Shown: positions 26,957 to 36,259, counted from the first letter of the stretch. The stretch is 64,000 nt of DNA from Myxococcaceae bacterium (GCA_004297725.1 SCUS01000098.1:1-64000); one strand, 5' to 3'. Program-made: numbers and translations. The notes: generated by a model not told the origin, from the letters alone.

Positions 26957-28357
26957 TCACACCTTGAGCTTCTTCCACCCACCGCGGCTGAACTTCACGC
27001 CCATCAGCACCGCGAGCGCGACGCCGTAGACCGCCGCGGAAAGCCACACGCCGATGAGCCCGAGGCCCATCACCCGGCCCAGCAGCCACGCCAGCGGGAC
27101 CAGGCAGAAGAAGTGGAGCACCAGCTCGACCACCATCACGAAGCGCGTCTCGCCGGCGCCGAAGAGCGCCTGCGTCAGGATCATCGCCGTGGCGATCACC
27201 GGCCCCATCAGCGCCATGATCTTCATGGGCCCGGAGCCCACCTCGATGACCTGCGGCGCGTGCGAGAACACCCCGAGCACCTTGTCGGGATAGACGAACA
27301 TCAGCAGCCCGAGGGCGCCGAAGATCAGCACCCCCAGCTTCACGCTCGTCCAGGCGTAGCGCTCGGCCAGGTCGGGGTCGCCGCGGCCCATGCTCTGGCC
27401 GACCAGCGTCGCCGTGGCGGTGCCGAAGGCGAGGCACGACACGAAGGTCGCGCTCAGCACCTCGATGATGATGGTCGTCGCGGCGCCGTTGTAGCTCGCC
27501 GTCGCCCCGGCCTGGATGGCCACGTCGTCGATGGACGAGACCACCTTGGTGAAGAGCAGGAAGCCGGTCATCACCGCCGTCGTCGCCACGCCGCCGGGGA
27601 TCGACAGCTTGAGGAGCTGCTTCATCAGCGTCCAGGACAGCACGCCGCGGCGATAGAACTGGTACCTCGCCCGGTCGTCCTTGCGAAGCGAGTAGGCCAC
27701 CATCACCAGCAGGCCGATCCACGAGGAGACGCAGGCCGCGACGCCCGCGCCGGAGACGCCCATCGCCGGCGCGCCGTAGCGGCCGAAGATCAGGACCCAG
27801 CAGAGGAGCCCGTTGACCACGTTCATGGCGAGGGCGGCGACGAGGTGCAGGTGCGTCTGCCCGATGCCGTCGTAGAAGCTCTTGTAGGCCGCGGTGGCGG
27901 CCATCGAGGCGACGCCCACGAAGCGCCAGCTCGCGTACCCGACCCCGAGGCGCACCACGTTGGCGTTGTCGCTGAGCGTGGAGAACACCCACGGGAGGGC
28001 GAGCCAGCCGCCGATGGTGCCGAAGAACCCGCCGACCAGGGCGATGACCGCGGCGTTGGGGAGCACGGCGCCGGCGTCGAGGGGGTTGCCTTCGCCGTAG
28101 CGACGCGCCGTGGTGGCGAGCGTGCCCACGGAGATCGACGAGAGGAAGCCCCCGACCGCCCACAGCAGCATCAGCGAGGGGGTGAGCGCGAACTGACCGT
28201 CCGAGGCCACCTGCCTCGGGAGCTGCCCGATGAAGTAGGTGTCGACGATGTTCACGCCGGTCTGCGTGAGCATCGCGAGGATGACCGGCGAGGCGAGCCG
28301 GAGGATTCGGGCGGCCTTCTCGCGATCGAGCCACGGACCGGTGGGGGTTGAGCTCAT
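26957..28357 (-). CDS. MATE-family multidrug/cation antiporter
   Basis: A 466-residue, 12-segment membrane protein of the NorM/MATE type. It begins with a cytoplasmic RILRLASPVILAMLTQTGVN segment, where the NorM family has a conserved start of helix 1, and shows the internal two-fold repeat of about 220 residues (second half beginning near LMKQLLKLSIPGG). It exports organic cations using a Na+ or H+ gradient. No regulator is adjacent. Confidence 0.88.
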   Translation of the reverse strand: MSSTPTGPWLDREKAARILRLASPVILAMLTQTGVNIVDTYFIGQLPRQVASDGQFALTPSLMLLWAVGGFLSSISVGTLATTARRYGEGNPLDAGAVLPNAAVIALVGGFFGTIGGWLALPWVFSTLSDNANVVRLGVGYASWRFVGVASMAATAAYKSFYDGIGQTHLHLVAALAMNVVNGLLCWVLIFGRYGAPAMGVSGAGVAACVSSWIGLLVMVAYSLRKDDRARYQFYRRGVLSWTLMKQLLKLSIPGGVATTAVMTGFLLFTKVVSSIDDVAIQAGATASYNGAATTIIIEVLSATFVSCLAFGTATATLVGQSMGRGDPDLAERYAWTSVKLGVLIFGALGLLMFVYPDKVLGVFSHAPQVIEVGSGPMKIMALMGPVIATAMILTQALFGAGETRFVMVVELVLHFFCLVPLAWLLGRVMGLGLIGVWLSAAVYGVALAVLMGVKFSRGGWKKLKV

Positions 28358-28452
28358 GGTGGGGAGCCCGTCTCGCTAGCGGAACGGCGAGACGTTGACA
28401 AGCCGCAGCGAACAAGACTAACCCCCGCAGCGTTCTCCGAAGGAGGTATCTG

Positions 28453-29208
28453 GTGGCTCACGGTCGATCAAAGCACAACGCCGCGTGGTCGGGCCTGACC
28501 TGGGTCGTCCGGCTCGCGGCGCTCGGCGCGCTCTCAGCGGGCTGCACCAGCCCCGACTACCCCAACTGCGAGAACGACCGGCACTGCCAGCGCGACGGTC
28601 ACCGCGAGTTCTGCGTGCAGCGCCACTGCCAGCAGTGCCGCAGCGGCGCCGACTGCGGGGCCGAGCAGACCTGCCTCCGCGGCCGCTGCGTCGACGGCGT
28701 CAACGCCTGCGACGGCGACAACGACTGCCTCGCCGGGCAGGTGTGCACCGACCACCGCTGCGTGGTGCGCCCCGAGTGCGACGCCACCCGCGGCTGCGGC
28801 ACCGGCCGCCACTGCGAGCTCGGCCACTGCACGGCCGACTCCACGGAGGACGCCGACCCGACGGACAACCGCGGCCCGCAGTGCCAGCTCGAGCCGCCGT
28901 ACTTCGACTTCGACGACAACACCCTCACCTCCGCCGCGAGGGAGACCCTCGCCCGCGACGCCGAGTGCCTGCGCCGTGAGACCGGCAGCCGGTACACCCT
29001 CATCGGCCGCTGCGACAGCCGCGGCACCACCGAGTACAACCTCGCGCTCGGCGAGCGCCGCGCCCGCGTGGTGCGCCAGTACATGATGAACCTCGGGGTG
29101 CTCCCCGACCGCATCGCGGTCTCGTCCGAGGGCTCCGAGGGCGCCACCGGCTCCGACGAGGAGGGCATGCGCCGCGACCGTCGGGTGGACTTCCGACTGA
29201 GGCCCTGA
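28453..29208 (+). CDS. Cysteine-rich OmpA/Pal-like lipoprotein
   Basis: A 251-residue protein starting at GTG 28453 behind a strong AAGGAGGTAT. The lipoprotein signal ends ALSAGCTSP. Residues 36-135 contain about 20 cysteines in short repeats (CxxDxDCxxGQxC style), probably disulphide-knotted. The C-terminal OmpA domain has FDFDDNTLTSAARETLARDA, GRCDSRGTTEYNLALGERRA and RRVDFRL, the peptidoglycan (diaminopimelate) binding pattern of Pal. First gene of a four-gene operon; its place before a CpoB-like gene resembles the tol-pal order. Confidence 0.85.
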   Translation: MAHGRSKHNAAWSGLTWVVRLAALGALSAGCTSPDYPNCENDRHCQRDGHREFCVQRHCQQCRSGADCGAEQTCLRGRCVDGVNACDGDNDCLAGQVCTDHRCVVRPECDATRGCGTGRHCELGHCTADSTEDADPTDNRGPQCQLEPPYFDFDDNTLTSAARETLARDAECLRRETGSRYTLIGRCDSRGTTEYNLALGERRARVVRQYMMNLGVLPDRIAVSSEGSEGATGSDEEGMRRDRRVDFRLRP

Positions 29209-29212
29209 AGAG

Positions 29213-30043
29213 ATGCCGAAGGCTCCCCCGTCCCGATTCGTCCTGGCCCTCGTCCTCGCCGCGCTCGGCGGCGGCGGGTGCGTCACCAGCTCCCGCTTCG
29301 AGGCCTCCCGCGTCGCCACGGAGAACCGCATCCGGGCGCTGGAGACCAACGACCAGCAGCGCCGCCAGCAGCTCACCGAGGCGGTCGACCGCGCCACCGC
29401 GCAGGTCAACACGCTCAACGAGCAGCTCGAGCAGGCCCGCACCCAGACGCGCAACACCGCCGACCTCGGCGCGCGGATGGAGTCCTTCGAGGAGCGCATC
29501 CGCGGCCTCACCGGCACCCTCGAGGAGCTGCGCCACTCGCTCGACGAGGGCTCGCAGGCGCGCACCCAGGTCGCCACCCGCGTCGAGGCCGTCGAGCGGC
29601 GGCTGGGCATCGCGCCCATGGTCGACCCGTCGCAGGTTCCGGCGGAGAACCCCGCGCTGCTGGCGATGGCGCGGCAGGCCTTCGAGACCCGCGACTACCC
29701 CCGCGCCCGCTTCCTCGCCCAGGCCCTGGTCACCCGCGCGGCGACCGACCCGCTGGCCGACGACGCCGTGCTCCTCGTGGCCCGCGCGCAGCTCGCGGAG
29801 AACCGCGCCGCCACCGCGGTGCAGGAGCTCAACCGGCTGATGCAGAACTACCCCACCGGCGACGCCGTCCCGGAGGCCCTCGCCACGCTGGCCGAGGCCT
29901 TCACCAACCTGCGCATGTGCACCCAGGCGCAGCGCACGCTCCGGCTCCTCATCGAGCGCCACGGCCGCAGCCCCGCGGGCACCCAGGCCCCCGCCCGGCT
30001 CGAGGCCGTCCGACGGCTCCCGCGCGAGGCCTGTAGCGAATGA
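29213..30043 (+). CDS. CpoB/YbgF-like coiled-coil and TPR lipoprotein
   Basis: A 276-residue product with lipoprotein-type signal ending GGGGCVTSS, a coiled coil (about 30-130, rich in Gln/Glu/Arg heptads) and C-terminal TPR units (about 150-260: NPALLAMARQAFETRDYPRA, AVQELNRLMQNYPTGDAV, TLRLLIERHG). This is the layout of CpoB, which links Tol-Pal with peptidoglycan synthesis. It begins 4 bp after the OmpA/Pal-like gene and overlaps the kinase start. Confidence 0.8.
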   Translation: MPKAPPSRFVLALVLAALGGGGCVTSSRFEASRVATENRIRALETNDQQRRQQLTEAVDRATAQVNTLNEQLEQARTQTRNTADLGARMESFEERIRGLTGTLEELRHSLDEGSQARTQVATRVEAVERRLGIAPMVDPSQVPAENPALLAMARQAFETRDYPRARFLAQALVTRAATDPLADDAVLLVARAQLAENRAATAVQELNRLMQNYPTGDAVPEALATLAEAFTNLRMCTQAQRTLRLLIERHGRSPAGTQAPARLEAVRRLPREACSE

Positions 30044-31413
30044 GCCCGGGCGCGCGCCCCGAACGTGGTGCGCCCGGTCCCTTGAGCGACACCACGCTGC
30101 GCCCCGGCGCGGACGGGGTGCGCCTCGGCGTTCGCATCGGCGAGGGGACCCTCTCCGAGGTCTACCGCGGCACCCAGAAATCCCTCGAGCGCCCGGTGGC
30201 CGTGAAGGTGCTCAAGGGCTCCGTGGCCCCGACCTCCCCGCTCGGCCGCCGCTTCGAGCGGGAGGGCGCCCTGCTCGCCTCGCTGGCGCACCAGAACATC
30301 CCCCAGATCATCGAGGTGGGCCGCACCGAAGACGGTCGGCCCTTCCTGGTGATGGAGCTCATCGAGGGCCCCACGCTCGCGGAGCTTCGCGCCCCCCGCG
30401 CGGTGCTCGCGGCCGACGTCGCGACCATCATCGCCCTCAAGGTCGCCCGGGCCCTGGAGTACGCCCACCTCCGGGGGATCGTGCATGGCGACCTCAAGCC
30501 GGGCAACGTGCTGGTCTCCCGGCGGGGCGAGGTGAAGCTCGCGGACTTCGGCCTCGCGCGCGACGTCAGCGAGACCTCCGACGACCGCCTCGGGGTGGTC
30601 GGGACGCCCGCGTACATGTCCCCCGAGCAGGTGCTCGGCGACCGGATGGACTTCCGCTCGGACATCTTCTCCTTCGGCATCGTGCTCTACGAGGCCCTCA
30701 CCGGCCGACGCCCCTTCGAGGAGGACCCGGGGCGCACGGTGATGCAGAAGATCCGCCTGGACCGCTACGTGTCCCCGCGGCGGCTGCGACCGGAGGTGCC
30801 GACGACGCTCGAGCGCATCCTCGCGCGCTGCCTGGAGAAGAACCCCAGGTACCGCTACCCCAGCACCGGGAGCCTCTGCGACGACCTCAACGAGCACCTC
30901 GCGCGGCGAGGGGTGATCTCCCACGAGGCGCGGCTGGTGGGCTACCTGCGGGAGTGCGGGCTCATCGACGAGCGCGAGGTGCGCGACGCGCTGGGCCCGA
31001 TGGCGGGCGCCTGGTCGAAGGCGCCGCCGAAGTACCACCCGATGCGCCAGGTGGTGGCGGGGCAGTTCGCCGCGCTCGGCCTCGCCCTGGGCGCCCTCGC
31101 GACGCTGGAGTTCTCCCGAGGACGCGAGCAGGACCCGACCACCTGGATCGGTCCTCGCCCCTTCGGCACCGCGGGGGTGGGCCAGCTCCGGGTGCTCGCC
31201 CGCCCGTGGGCCGAGGTGGTCGTCGACGGGACGGTGGTAGACACCACGCCCATGAGCCGCGCCATCCCGCTCGCCCCGGGGCAGCACTTCATCCGGCTGC
31301 GCAACCCGTCGTACGTCACCGAAGACCGCGCCGTGCAGGTGAGCCCGGGCCAGACCGTCTGGATCGACGTCGACCTCCGCCGCCGCCCCGGGGAGGCGCC
31401 CGGTGCGCGCTAG
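30040..31413 (+). CDS. Hanks-type Ser/Thr protein kinase with C-terminal PEGA domain
   Basis: A 457-residue kinase. The kinase domain (about 28-300) has GEGTLSEVYRGT, catalytic Lys56 in VAVKVLKG, the catalytic loop HGDLKPGNV (Gly replaces the usual Arg of HRD), DFGLARD and GTPAYMSPEQ. A hydrophobic segment (about 342-360, AALGLALGALATL) could anchor it, followed by a PEGA-like extracytoplasmic domain (about 385-450) with GQLRVLARPWAEVVVDG. It may sense envelope state; its operon partners are Pal-like, CpoB-like and LysM proteins. The two PP2C phosphatases nearby are possible antagonists. Confidence 0.92.
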   Translation: MSPGARPERGAPGPLSDTTLRPGADGVRLGVRIGEGTLSEVYRGTQKSLERPVAVKVLKGSVAPTSPLGRRFEREGALLASLAHQNIPQIIEVGRTEDGRPFLVMELIEGPTLAELRAPRAVLAADVATIIALKVARALEYAHLRGIVHGDLKPGNVLVSRRGEVKLADFGLARDVSETSDDRLGVVGTPAYMSPEQVLGDRMDFRSDIFSFGIVLYEALTGRRPFEEDPGRTVMQKIRLDRYVSPRRLRPEVPTTLERILARCLEKNPRYRYPSTGSLCDDLNEHLARRGVISHEARLVGYLRECGLIDEREVRDALGPMAGAWSKAPPKYHPMRQVVAGQFAALGLALGALATLEFSRGREQDPTTWIGPRPFGTAGVGQLRVLARPWAEVVVDGTVVDTTPMSRAIPLAPGQHFIRLRNPSYVTEDRAVQVSPGQTVWIDVDLRRRPGEAPGAR

Positions 31414-32344
31414 CCCCCTCGCCCTCGCCTTCGCGCTCTGCCTTTCCGCGCGCTCGGCCCTCGCCGACGTGACGCACGTCTTCACCCGCGGCGAGACCTT
31501 CGCCTCCATCGCCGAGCGCTACTACGGCAACCCCGCGCTCGAGCCCGTCGTGGTCGCCGCCAACTTCCTGCACCTCCAGGCGACGCCCTCGCTCCCCACG
31601 GGGGTGCACCTCACCATCCCCAGCGTCGGGTACCACCGCGTCGCCGCGGGCGAGACCTGGGAGCGCCTCGCGATCCGTCACCTGGGCGACGCGGGCCGCG
31701 GCCCCTACCTCGCTCGCATCAACGGGGGGACCTTCAACATCCCTCCCAGCCTCGGGGCGGTGATCCGACTTCCATACCTGCTTCGGTATGTGGTCAACGC
31801 CGAGGAGCCCATGTTCGAGGTCGCCCGGCGCTTCTACGGCGACCGCGCGCTGGTGCAGTTCATCTCGGAGTTCAACCGACTCCCGTCGCAGCGCCTCGCC
31901 CGCGGTCAGGTGCTCGTGCTCCCGCTCGCCGACCTCGTGCTCCGCGAGACGGCCCCGGACAGCCCCGAGGCCGCGCTCATCACCGCGCACACCGCGCAGC
32001 GCCAGGTCGACCGCGAGCTCCCGACCCTCTCGCAGCTCGTCACCCGCGGGCTCTACGTCGAGGCCGTGGTGCTCGGCGCGCAGCTCCTCGGGCTCGACGA
32101 CCTCGCCAGCCCGCAGCGCGTGGTGGTGCTGCGCAACCTCGCCGAGGCCTACGCCGCGCTCGACCGGCGCGACCTCGCGGCCGACGCCTTCCGCGACCTG
32201 CTGCGCATCGAGCCGCTGTTCAGCCCCGACCCTGCGACCACCGCCCCGAAGGTGCTCGACGCGCTCAGCCTCGCCCGGGGGACCGCCCCCGAGCAGACCC
32301 TCCGCCCGGCGCCCCCCACCGCGCGGCCCGACACCGCGCACTGA
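31403..32344 (+). CDS. LysM-domain periplasmic protein
   Basis: A 313-residue product with a Sec signal (ending SARSALADV). LysM-like units follow, recognisable as HVFTRGETFASIAERYYGNP, VAAGETWERLAIRHLGDA and VVNAEEPMFEVARRFYGD, each about 50-60 residues apart; LysM binds peptidoglycan or chitin-like glycans. The C-terminal part (about 195-290) looks like a TPR helical region. GTG 31403 overlaps the kinase by 11 bp, so it closes the envelope operon. A link between kinase signalling and the cell wall is plausible but not shown. Confidence 0.82.
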   Translation: MRASPLALAFALCLSARSALADVTHVFTRGETFASIAERYYGNPALEPVVVAANFLHLQATPSLPTGVHLTIPSVGYHRVAAGETWERLAIRHLGDAGRGPYLARINGGTFNIPPSLGAVIRLPYLLRYVVNAEEPMFEVARRFYGDRALVQFISEFNRLPSQRLARGQVLVLPLADLVLRETAPDSPEAALITAHTAQRQVDRELPTLSQLVTRGLYVEAVVLGAQLLGLDDLASPQRVVVLRNLAEAYAALDRRDLAADAFRDLLRIEPLFSPDPATTAPKVLDALSLARGTAPEQTLRPAPPTARPDTAH

Positions 32345-32369
32345 GAGCCCCTCCACCGGGCGCGCGTCG

Positions 32370-33578
32370 CTAGCAGCCGCCCGTGGACGATCCGTCGGCC
32401 GCGCAGGCCACCGCGGCATCGGAGGCCGCGGCGCTGGTGCACTGGCTCCCGGAGAGCGCCTCCAGGGCCTCGATGAGTCGATCTTGCGGCTGCTCGCCGA
32501 TGAGGCGCCGCCGCTCCTCGTGGTTGGCGTCGAGGCCCACGAAGGTCGGAACCCCGACGATGCCGTACCGTCGCGCGAGGTCGCGGCCGTCGGGGGTACC
32601 GACGTCGACGCGCTGCACCGAGGGGCCGTGCGAGCACTCCCGCTCGGCGGCCGCCACGACGGGCGCCATGCGTCGGCAGACCGTGCACTCGCGGCTCACG
32701 AACTCCACCAGCCTTGGCGCGTGGGCGAGCGCTGCGGGCGCGGGCGAGGCCGCCCCGGTGACCTGCGAGGGCATGCCGCAGGTGACGGCTCCGTGGGCGT
32801 CGGGCGCGCCGCAGGGGGCCGCCGGAGGGGCGACCGCGGGAGGTGCCGGGCGCTGCGCGGCGACGACCTCCGAGGGGCCCCGGGAGAAGGGAGAAGCGAG
32901 GTCGCCGAGGCGGTCGGTGATCATCAGCACGCCGGCCAGCGAGAGGGCCACGCCGGTCACCACCTCGACCTTGCGGACGTGGGCCTGGACGCGACGGAGC
33001 CAGGCCAGCGCCGTGGGCGCGATGGCGGCGGTGACCATCAGCGGCAGCGCGAGCCCCGCGGCGTAGGTGGCGAGGTAGAGCGCGCCCATCCAGGGGTCGG
33101 CGGTGGCGCTCGCGGTGTACGTGAGCACGGTGCCGAGCACCGGGCCGATGCAGGGCGTCCAGCCGAAGCCGAAGGCTGCGCCGAAGACCAGCGCCCCGAG
33201 CAGGCCGCCGCGACGGCCGGGAGCGTCGAGGCCGGGGCGAAACTCCCGGTCGAGCCAGGGCACGCGGAGCACCCCGAGGAACTTCAGTCCGAACAGCAGC
33301 ACCGCGATGCCGCCGAGCCGGAGGAGCAGCGTGCGGTGCGAGAGCAGCGCGTGGCCCACGGCGGTCGCGGCCATGCCCAGGGCCATGAAGACCAGCGTGA
33401 GGCCCACGACGAAGGCCGCGCTGGTGGCCAGCACCCGACCTCGCTGCGCCCCGCTGCGCACGTCGCTGATCGAGGCGCCCACCAGCACCGAGAGGTAGAT
33501 GGGGATGAGCGGCAGCACGCACGGCGACCCGAAGGTGAGCAGTCCGGCGCCAAAGATGGCTGGGAGCGAGAGGTTCAT
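32370..33578 (-). CDS. CcdA/DsbD-like thiol transporter fused to a thioredoxin domain
   Basis: A 402-residue product. Residues 1-240 are a CcdA-type membrane domain with the two conserved cysteines in GSPCVLPLIPIYLS (Cys20) and GWTPCIGPVLG. After a linker (about 250-300, Pro/Ala-rich with additional cysteines) comes a thioredoxin-like domain with VEFVSRECTVCRRMAP (CxxC). Electrons would pass from cytoplasmic thioredoxin to the periplasm, for cytochrome c maturation or disulphide isomerisation. The Cys-rich tail (ACAADGSSTGGC) is unusual. ATG 33578 gives a full first helix. Confidence 0.86.
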   Translation of the reverse strand: MNLSLPAIFGAGLLTFGSPCVLPLIPIYLSVLVGASISDVRSGAQRGRVLATSAAFVVGLTLVFMALGMAATAVGHALLSHRTLLLRLGGIAVLLFGLKFLGVLRVPWLDREFRPGLDAPGRRGGLLGALVFGAAFGFGWTPCIGPVLGTVLTYTASATADPWMGALYLATYAAGLALPLMVTAAIAPTALAWLRRVQAHVRKVEVVTGVALSLAGVLMITDRLGDLASPFSRGPSEVVAAQRPAPPAVAPPAAPCGAPDAHGAVTCGMPSQVTGAASPAPAALAHAPRLVEFVSRECTVCRRMAPVVAAAERECSHGPSVQRVDVGTPDGRDLARRYGIVGVPTFVGLDANHEERRRLIGEQPQDRLIEALEALSGSQCTSAAASDAAVACAADGSSTGGC

Positions 33579-33713
33579 CAGACCGCCTTCGAGGGGAGCG
33601 CCATGGAGTTCAGGCCCCTTCGGTAGCACCGGGCGAGCCACGAGGCCCGATGCCCGGATGACGCAGCGTCCTCGGGGAAAGGGAGCGCGGGAGGCTCGCA
33701 TCGGGGACGTTGC

Positions 33714-33880
33714 GCGTGTTTCAATTGCGTTTCATCGTGTTTCATCATCCATGCGGTCCACCTCGATGCGCACGGGGGAGGTGCGCTGAAACACGCCTGC
33801 CGCAAACTCTCGGAGGAGACCGGCGCCCGAGGGGTGGGCATCGGGAGCGCCCGATCGGAGGCGCTGCAACGTCATGAAAC
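33714..33880. repeat. Cluster of five GTTTCA/TGAAAC elements upstream of the TonB receptor
   Basis: In the 400-bp gap between 33578 and 33978 no convincing gene is seen. GTTTCA occurs at 33718, 33729 and 33739 (10-11 bp apart, one helical turn), and the inverse TGAAAC at 33787 and 33875. The outer pair GCGTGTTTCA (33714-33723) and TGAAACACGC (33787-33796) is a perfect 10-bp inverted repeat. The arrangement looks like a cooperative regulator-binding region. Confidence 0.5.
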
Positions 33881-33933
33881 ATCCCGTCGGGCCCGGCGCC
33901 CTACCGCATCGCGAAGAGGCCTTCACAGCATCC

Positions 33934-33963
33934 TTGACCCAACGCTCGACGGTGGAGTACTGC
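33934..33963 (+). promoter_or_regulatory. Candidate promoter of the TonB-dependent receptor gene
   Basis: TTGACC (33934-33939) and TACTGC (33958-33963) are 18 nt apart. The start would fall near 33970, so the palindrome at 33979-33993 would lie just downstream of it. Confidence 0.35.
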
Positions 33964-33977
33964 TCCCAACCAATCTC

Positions 33978-36212
33978 ATGCGAATGATTCTCACCTTCAG
34001 TGCCCGTCGAGGCTTTCTGCTGGGGGTTCTGGGCCTGGTTCCGAGCGTGGGGTGGTCGCAGCCGCGGCCGCAGCCGACGCCTCCGCCGGACGACGAGCCC
34101 ATCAGCGAGGCCACGGTGGTGGGATCGTCGGCCCGGGCGATGGCGCGCATCCCTGGCGCGACGACGGTGCTGAGCGAGCGTGAGATGCAGCGCACGCAGC
34201 CGATGTCGGCCAACGAGGCGCTGCGTCGCGTGCCGGGCGTGTACGTGCGCGACGAGGAGGGCATGGGGCTGCGTCCCAACATCTCCATCCGGGGCATGGA
34301 CCCGACGCGCAGTCGCCGGGTGCTCATCCTCGAGGACGGCATCCCCATCTCGCTCGCGCCCTACAGCGAGCCGGAGATGTATTACAACCCGCCGGTCGAG
34401 CGCATGGGGCGCATCGAGGTGATCCGCGGCTCGGGCAACGTGCTCTTCGGGCCGTCGACCGTCGGCGGGGTCATCAACTATGTGACCCCGGCGCCGCCGC
34501 TTCGGGAGACCCTCACCCTTCGCACCGTCACGGGCGACCGCGGGTTCTTCATGGGGCAGCTCACCTACGGCAACCGCGTGGGCAACGCGGGCTTCGTCGT
34601 GAGCGCGCTGCGCCGCCAGGGCGAAGGCTTCCGCCGCATGGGCTTCGAGGTGACGGACCTCTACGCCAAGGTGATCCTCCAGCTCGGCGCGCGGCAGGAG
34701 CTGATGTTCCGCCTCGGCGCCTACAACGAGAGCTCGGCCTCGACCTACCTCGGGCTCACGCAGTCGATGTTCGAGCGCGACCCGCGGCAGAACCCTGTCC
34801 CCAACGACCTCTTCACCGTGCAACGCTTCAGCGCCGCGGTCGCCCACACCTGGACCCCGAGCAGCGCCCTGCAGCTCCGCACCATCGCGTACGGGTACAC
34901 CACCACCCGCGACTGGGACTTCCAGCGCTACGACCGCTCGCCGCAGCCCAACCCGAGCGTCCCCCTCGACCAGCAGCTCAGCGGCCCTCCGCTGCTCTAC
35001 GACCGCATCGTCGGGGACCAGTCGACCCCGGGCGGCGCCATCTTCCTCCGCGACGAGTCGCTCTCCTCCGACCGCGCGTACCAGGTCTTCGGCGTCGAGC
35101 CCCGGCTCCGCGCGCGCTTCCGCACCGGCCCCTTCCGCCACGACCTCGACGTGGGAGGCCGGGTCCTCCACGAGAACTCCGTGGTGAGGGTGCTCCTCGG
35201 CCGCGGCGCGCGCTCCCGCTCGGGCGAGCTCGCCACCGAGCAGGAGCGCAACGGCACCGCGATCGCGGCCTTCGTGCAGGAGCGGCTGTTCATCACCGAG
35301 CGCCTCAACCTGGTGCCGGGCGTGCGCGTGGAGAGCTACTTCTCGGACATCGTGCAGCGTCGCGACCAGGGCGTGGACCTCGACCGCCGCTCCAACAGCC
35401 AGCTCGTCGAGGTGATCCCCGGCGTGAGCGCCAGCTACCAGTGGCCCGCGGTCACCCTCTTCGGCGGGATGCACCGGGGGTATGCCCCGCCGCGCATCCT
35501 CCCGACGATCAACAGCTCGGCGCGCGACCAGCTCCTGGCCGCGGAGGAGAGCGTCAACTACGAGGCGGGCGCCCGGCTCTCGGTGGGCAGCTGGCTGCGC
35601 GCGGAGAGCACCGGCTTCCTGATGGATTTCTCCAACGAGACCGTCCAGGTGTCGGGCGAGGACACCGAGTTCGCCTCCATCGGCAAGACCCGCCACGCCG
35701 GCGTCGAGGCCGCGGTGCAGCTCGACTTCGGGCGGGCGCTGCGCTGGCCGACCAGCGTGTTCCTGGGACTGCGGTACACCTTCGTCGACGCGCGCGTGGT
35801 GGGAGACCGGACCTTCGCCGACGGCGCGAGGCGCCCCGTGGACGGCAACCTCGTGCCCTACTCGGTGCCCCACACCATGATGACCACCGTCGGCTTCGAG
35901 ACCCCGTGGGGGCTCACCGCGCAGGCTTCGTGGATGTACGTGAGCCGGCACTACACCGACGTCGACAACCGCGCCGTGCCGAGCGCGGACGGGCTCTTCG
36001 GGCCGATCTCGTCCTTCCAGACGGTGGACCTCGCGGCCCGCTACACGCACCGGCGCACGGGCCTCGGCGTGTCGCTCACGGTGAAGAACCTCCAAGGGTA
36101 TTTCACCGACTCGCGCGGCATCCCCAACGTCTACATCGCCTCGCGCTCCCCGGCGGGCATCTTCCCCGGCGGCTTCGGCCAGACCATGCTCGGCCTCCAG
36201 TGGACGCACTGA
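33978..36212 (+). CDS. TonB-dependent outer-membrane receptor (FecA-like)
   Basis: A 744-residue product. A signal peptide (RRGFLLGVLGLVPSVGWSQP) leads to a short Pro-rich region, then the plug domain (about 45-165: ATVVGSSARAMARIPGATTV, the TonB-box area, NEALRRVPGVYVRDEEGMGL and RIEVIRGSGNVLFGPSTVGG), then a 22-strand barrel ending in an aromatic strand (GFGQTMLGLQW). This class takes up ferric chelates. ATG 33978 or 33984 are both possible; the frame extends upstream to 33834 but that part lacks signal-peptide character. A Fur-box-like palindrome covers the start, supporting an iron role. Confidence 0.88.
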   Translation: MRMILTFSARRGFLLGVLGLVPSVGWSQPRPQPTPPPDDEPISEATVVGSSARAMARIPGATTVLSEREMQRTQPMSANEALRRVPGVYVRDEEGMGLRPNISIRGMDPTRSRRVLILEDGIPISLAPYSEPEMYYNPPVERMGRIEVIRGSGNVLFGPSTVGGVINYVTPAPPLRETLTLRTVTGDRGFFMGQLTYGNRVGNAGFVVSALRRQGEGFRRMGFEVTDLYAKVILQLGARQELMFRLGAYNESSASTYLGLTQSMFERDPRQNPVPNDLFTVQRFSAAVAHTWTPSSALQLRTIAYGYTTTRDWDFQRYDRSPQPNPSVPLDQQLSGPPLLYDRIVGDQSTPGGAIFLRDESLSSDRAYQVFGVEPRLRARFRTGPFRHDLDVGGRVLHENSVVRVLLGRGARSRSGELATEQERNGTAIAAFVQERLFITERLNLVPGVRVESYFSDIVQRRDQGVDLDRRSNSQLVEVIPGVSASYQWPAVTLFGGMHRGYAPPRILPTINSSARDQLLAAEESVNYEAGARLSVGSWLRAESTGFLMDFSNETVQVSGEDTEFASIGKTRHAGVEAAVQLDFGRALRWPTSVFLGLRYTFVDARVVGDRTFADGARRPVDGNLVPYSVPHTMMTTVGFETPWGLTAQASWMYVSRHYTDVDNRAVPSADGLFGPISSFQTVDLAARYTHRRTGLGVSLTVKNLQGYFTDSRGIPNVYIASRSPAGIFPGGFGQTMLGLQWTH
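33979..33993. promoter_or_regulatory. Fur-box-like 7-1-7 inverted repeat
   Basis: TGCGAAT-G-ATTCTCA matches 11 of 14 positions of the TGATAAT-N-ATTATCA consensus and is 6/7 self-complementary. It overlaps the receptor start codon. Confidence 0.55.
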
Positions 36213-36253
36213 TCCCCGCGGCCTGATTCTCGGCCCCGCGCGCTGCCCCGGCC

Positions 36254-36259
36254 TACACT
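36254..36259 (+). promoter_or_regulatory. Possible -10 box of a leaderless transcript
   Basis: TACACT ends 6 nt before GTG 36266; no Shine-Dalgarno is visible. Confidence 0.3.
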
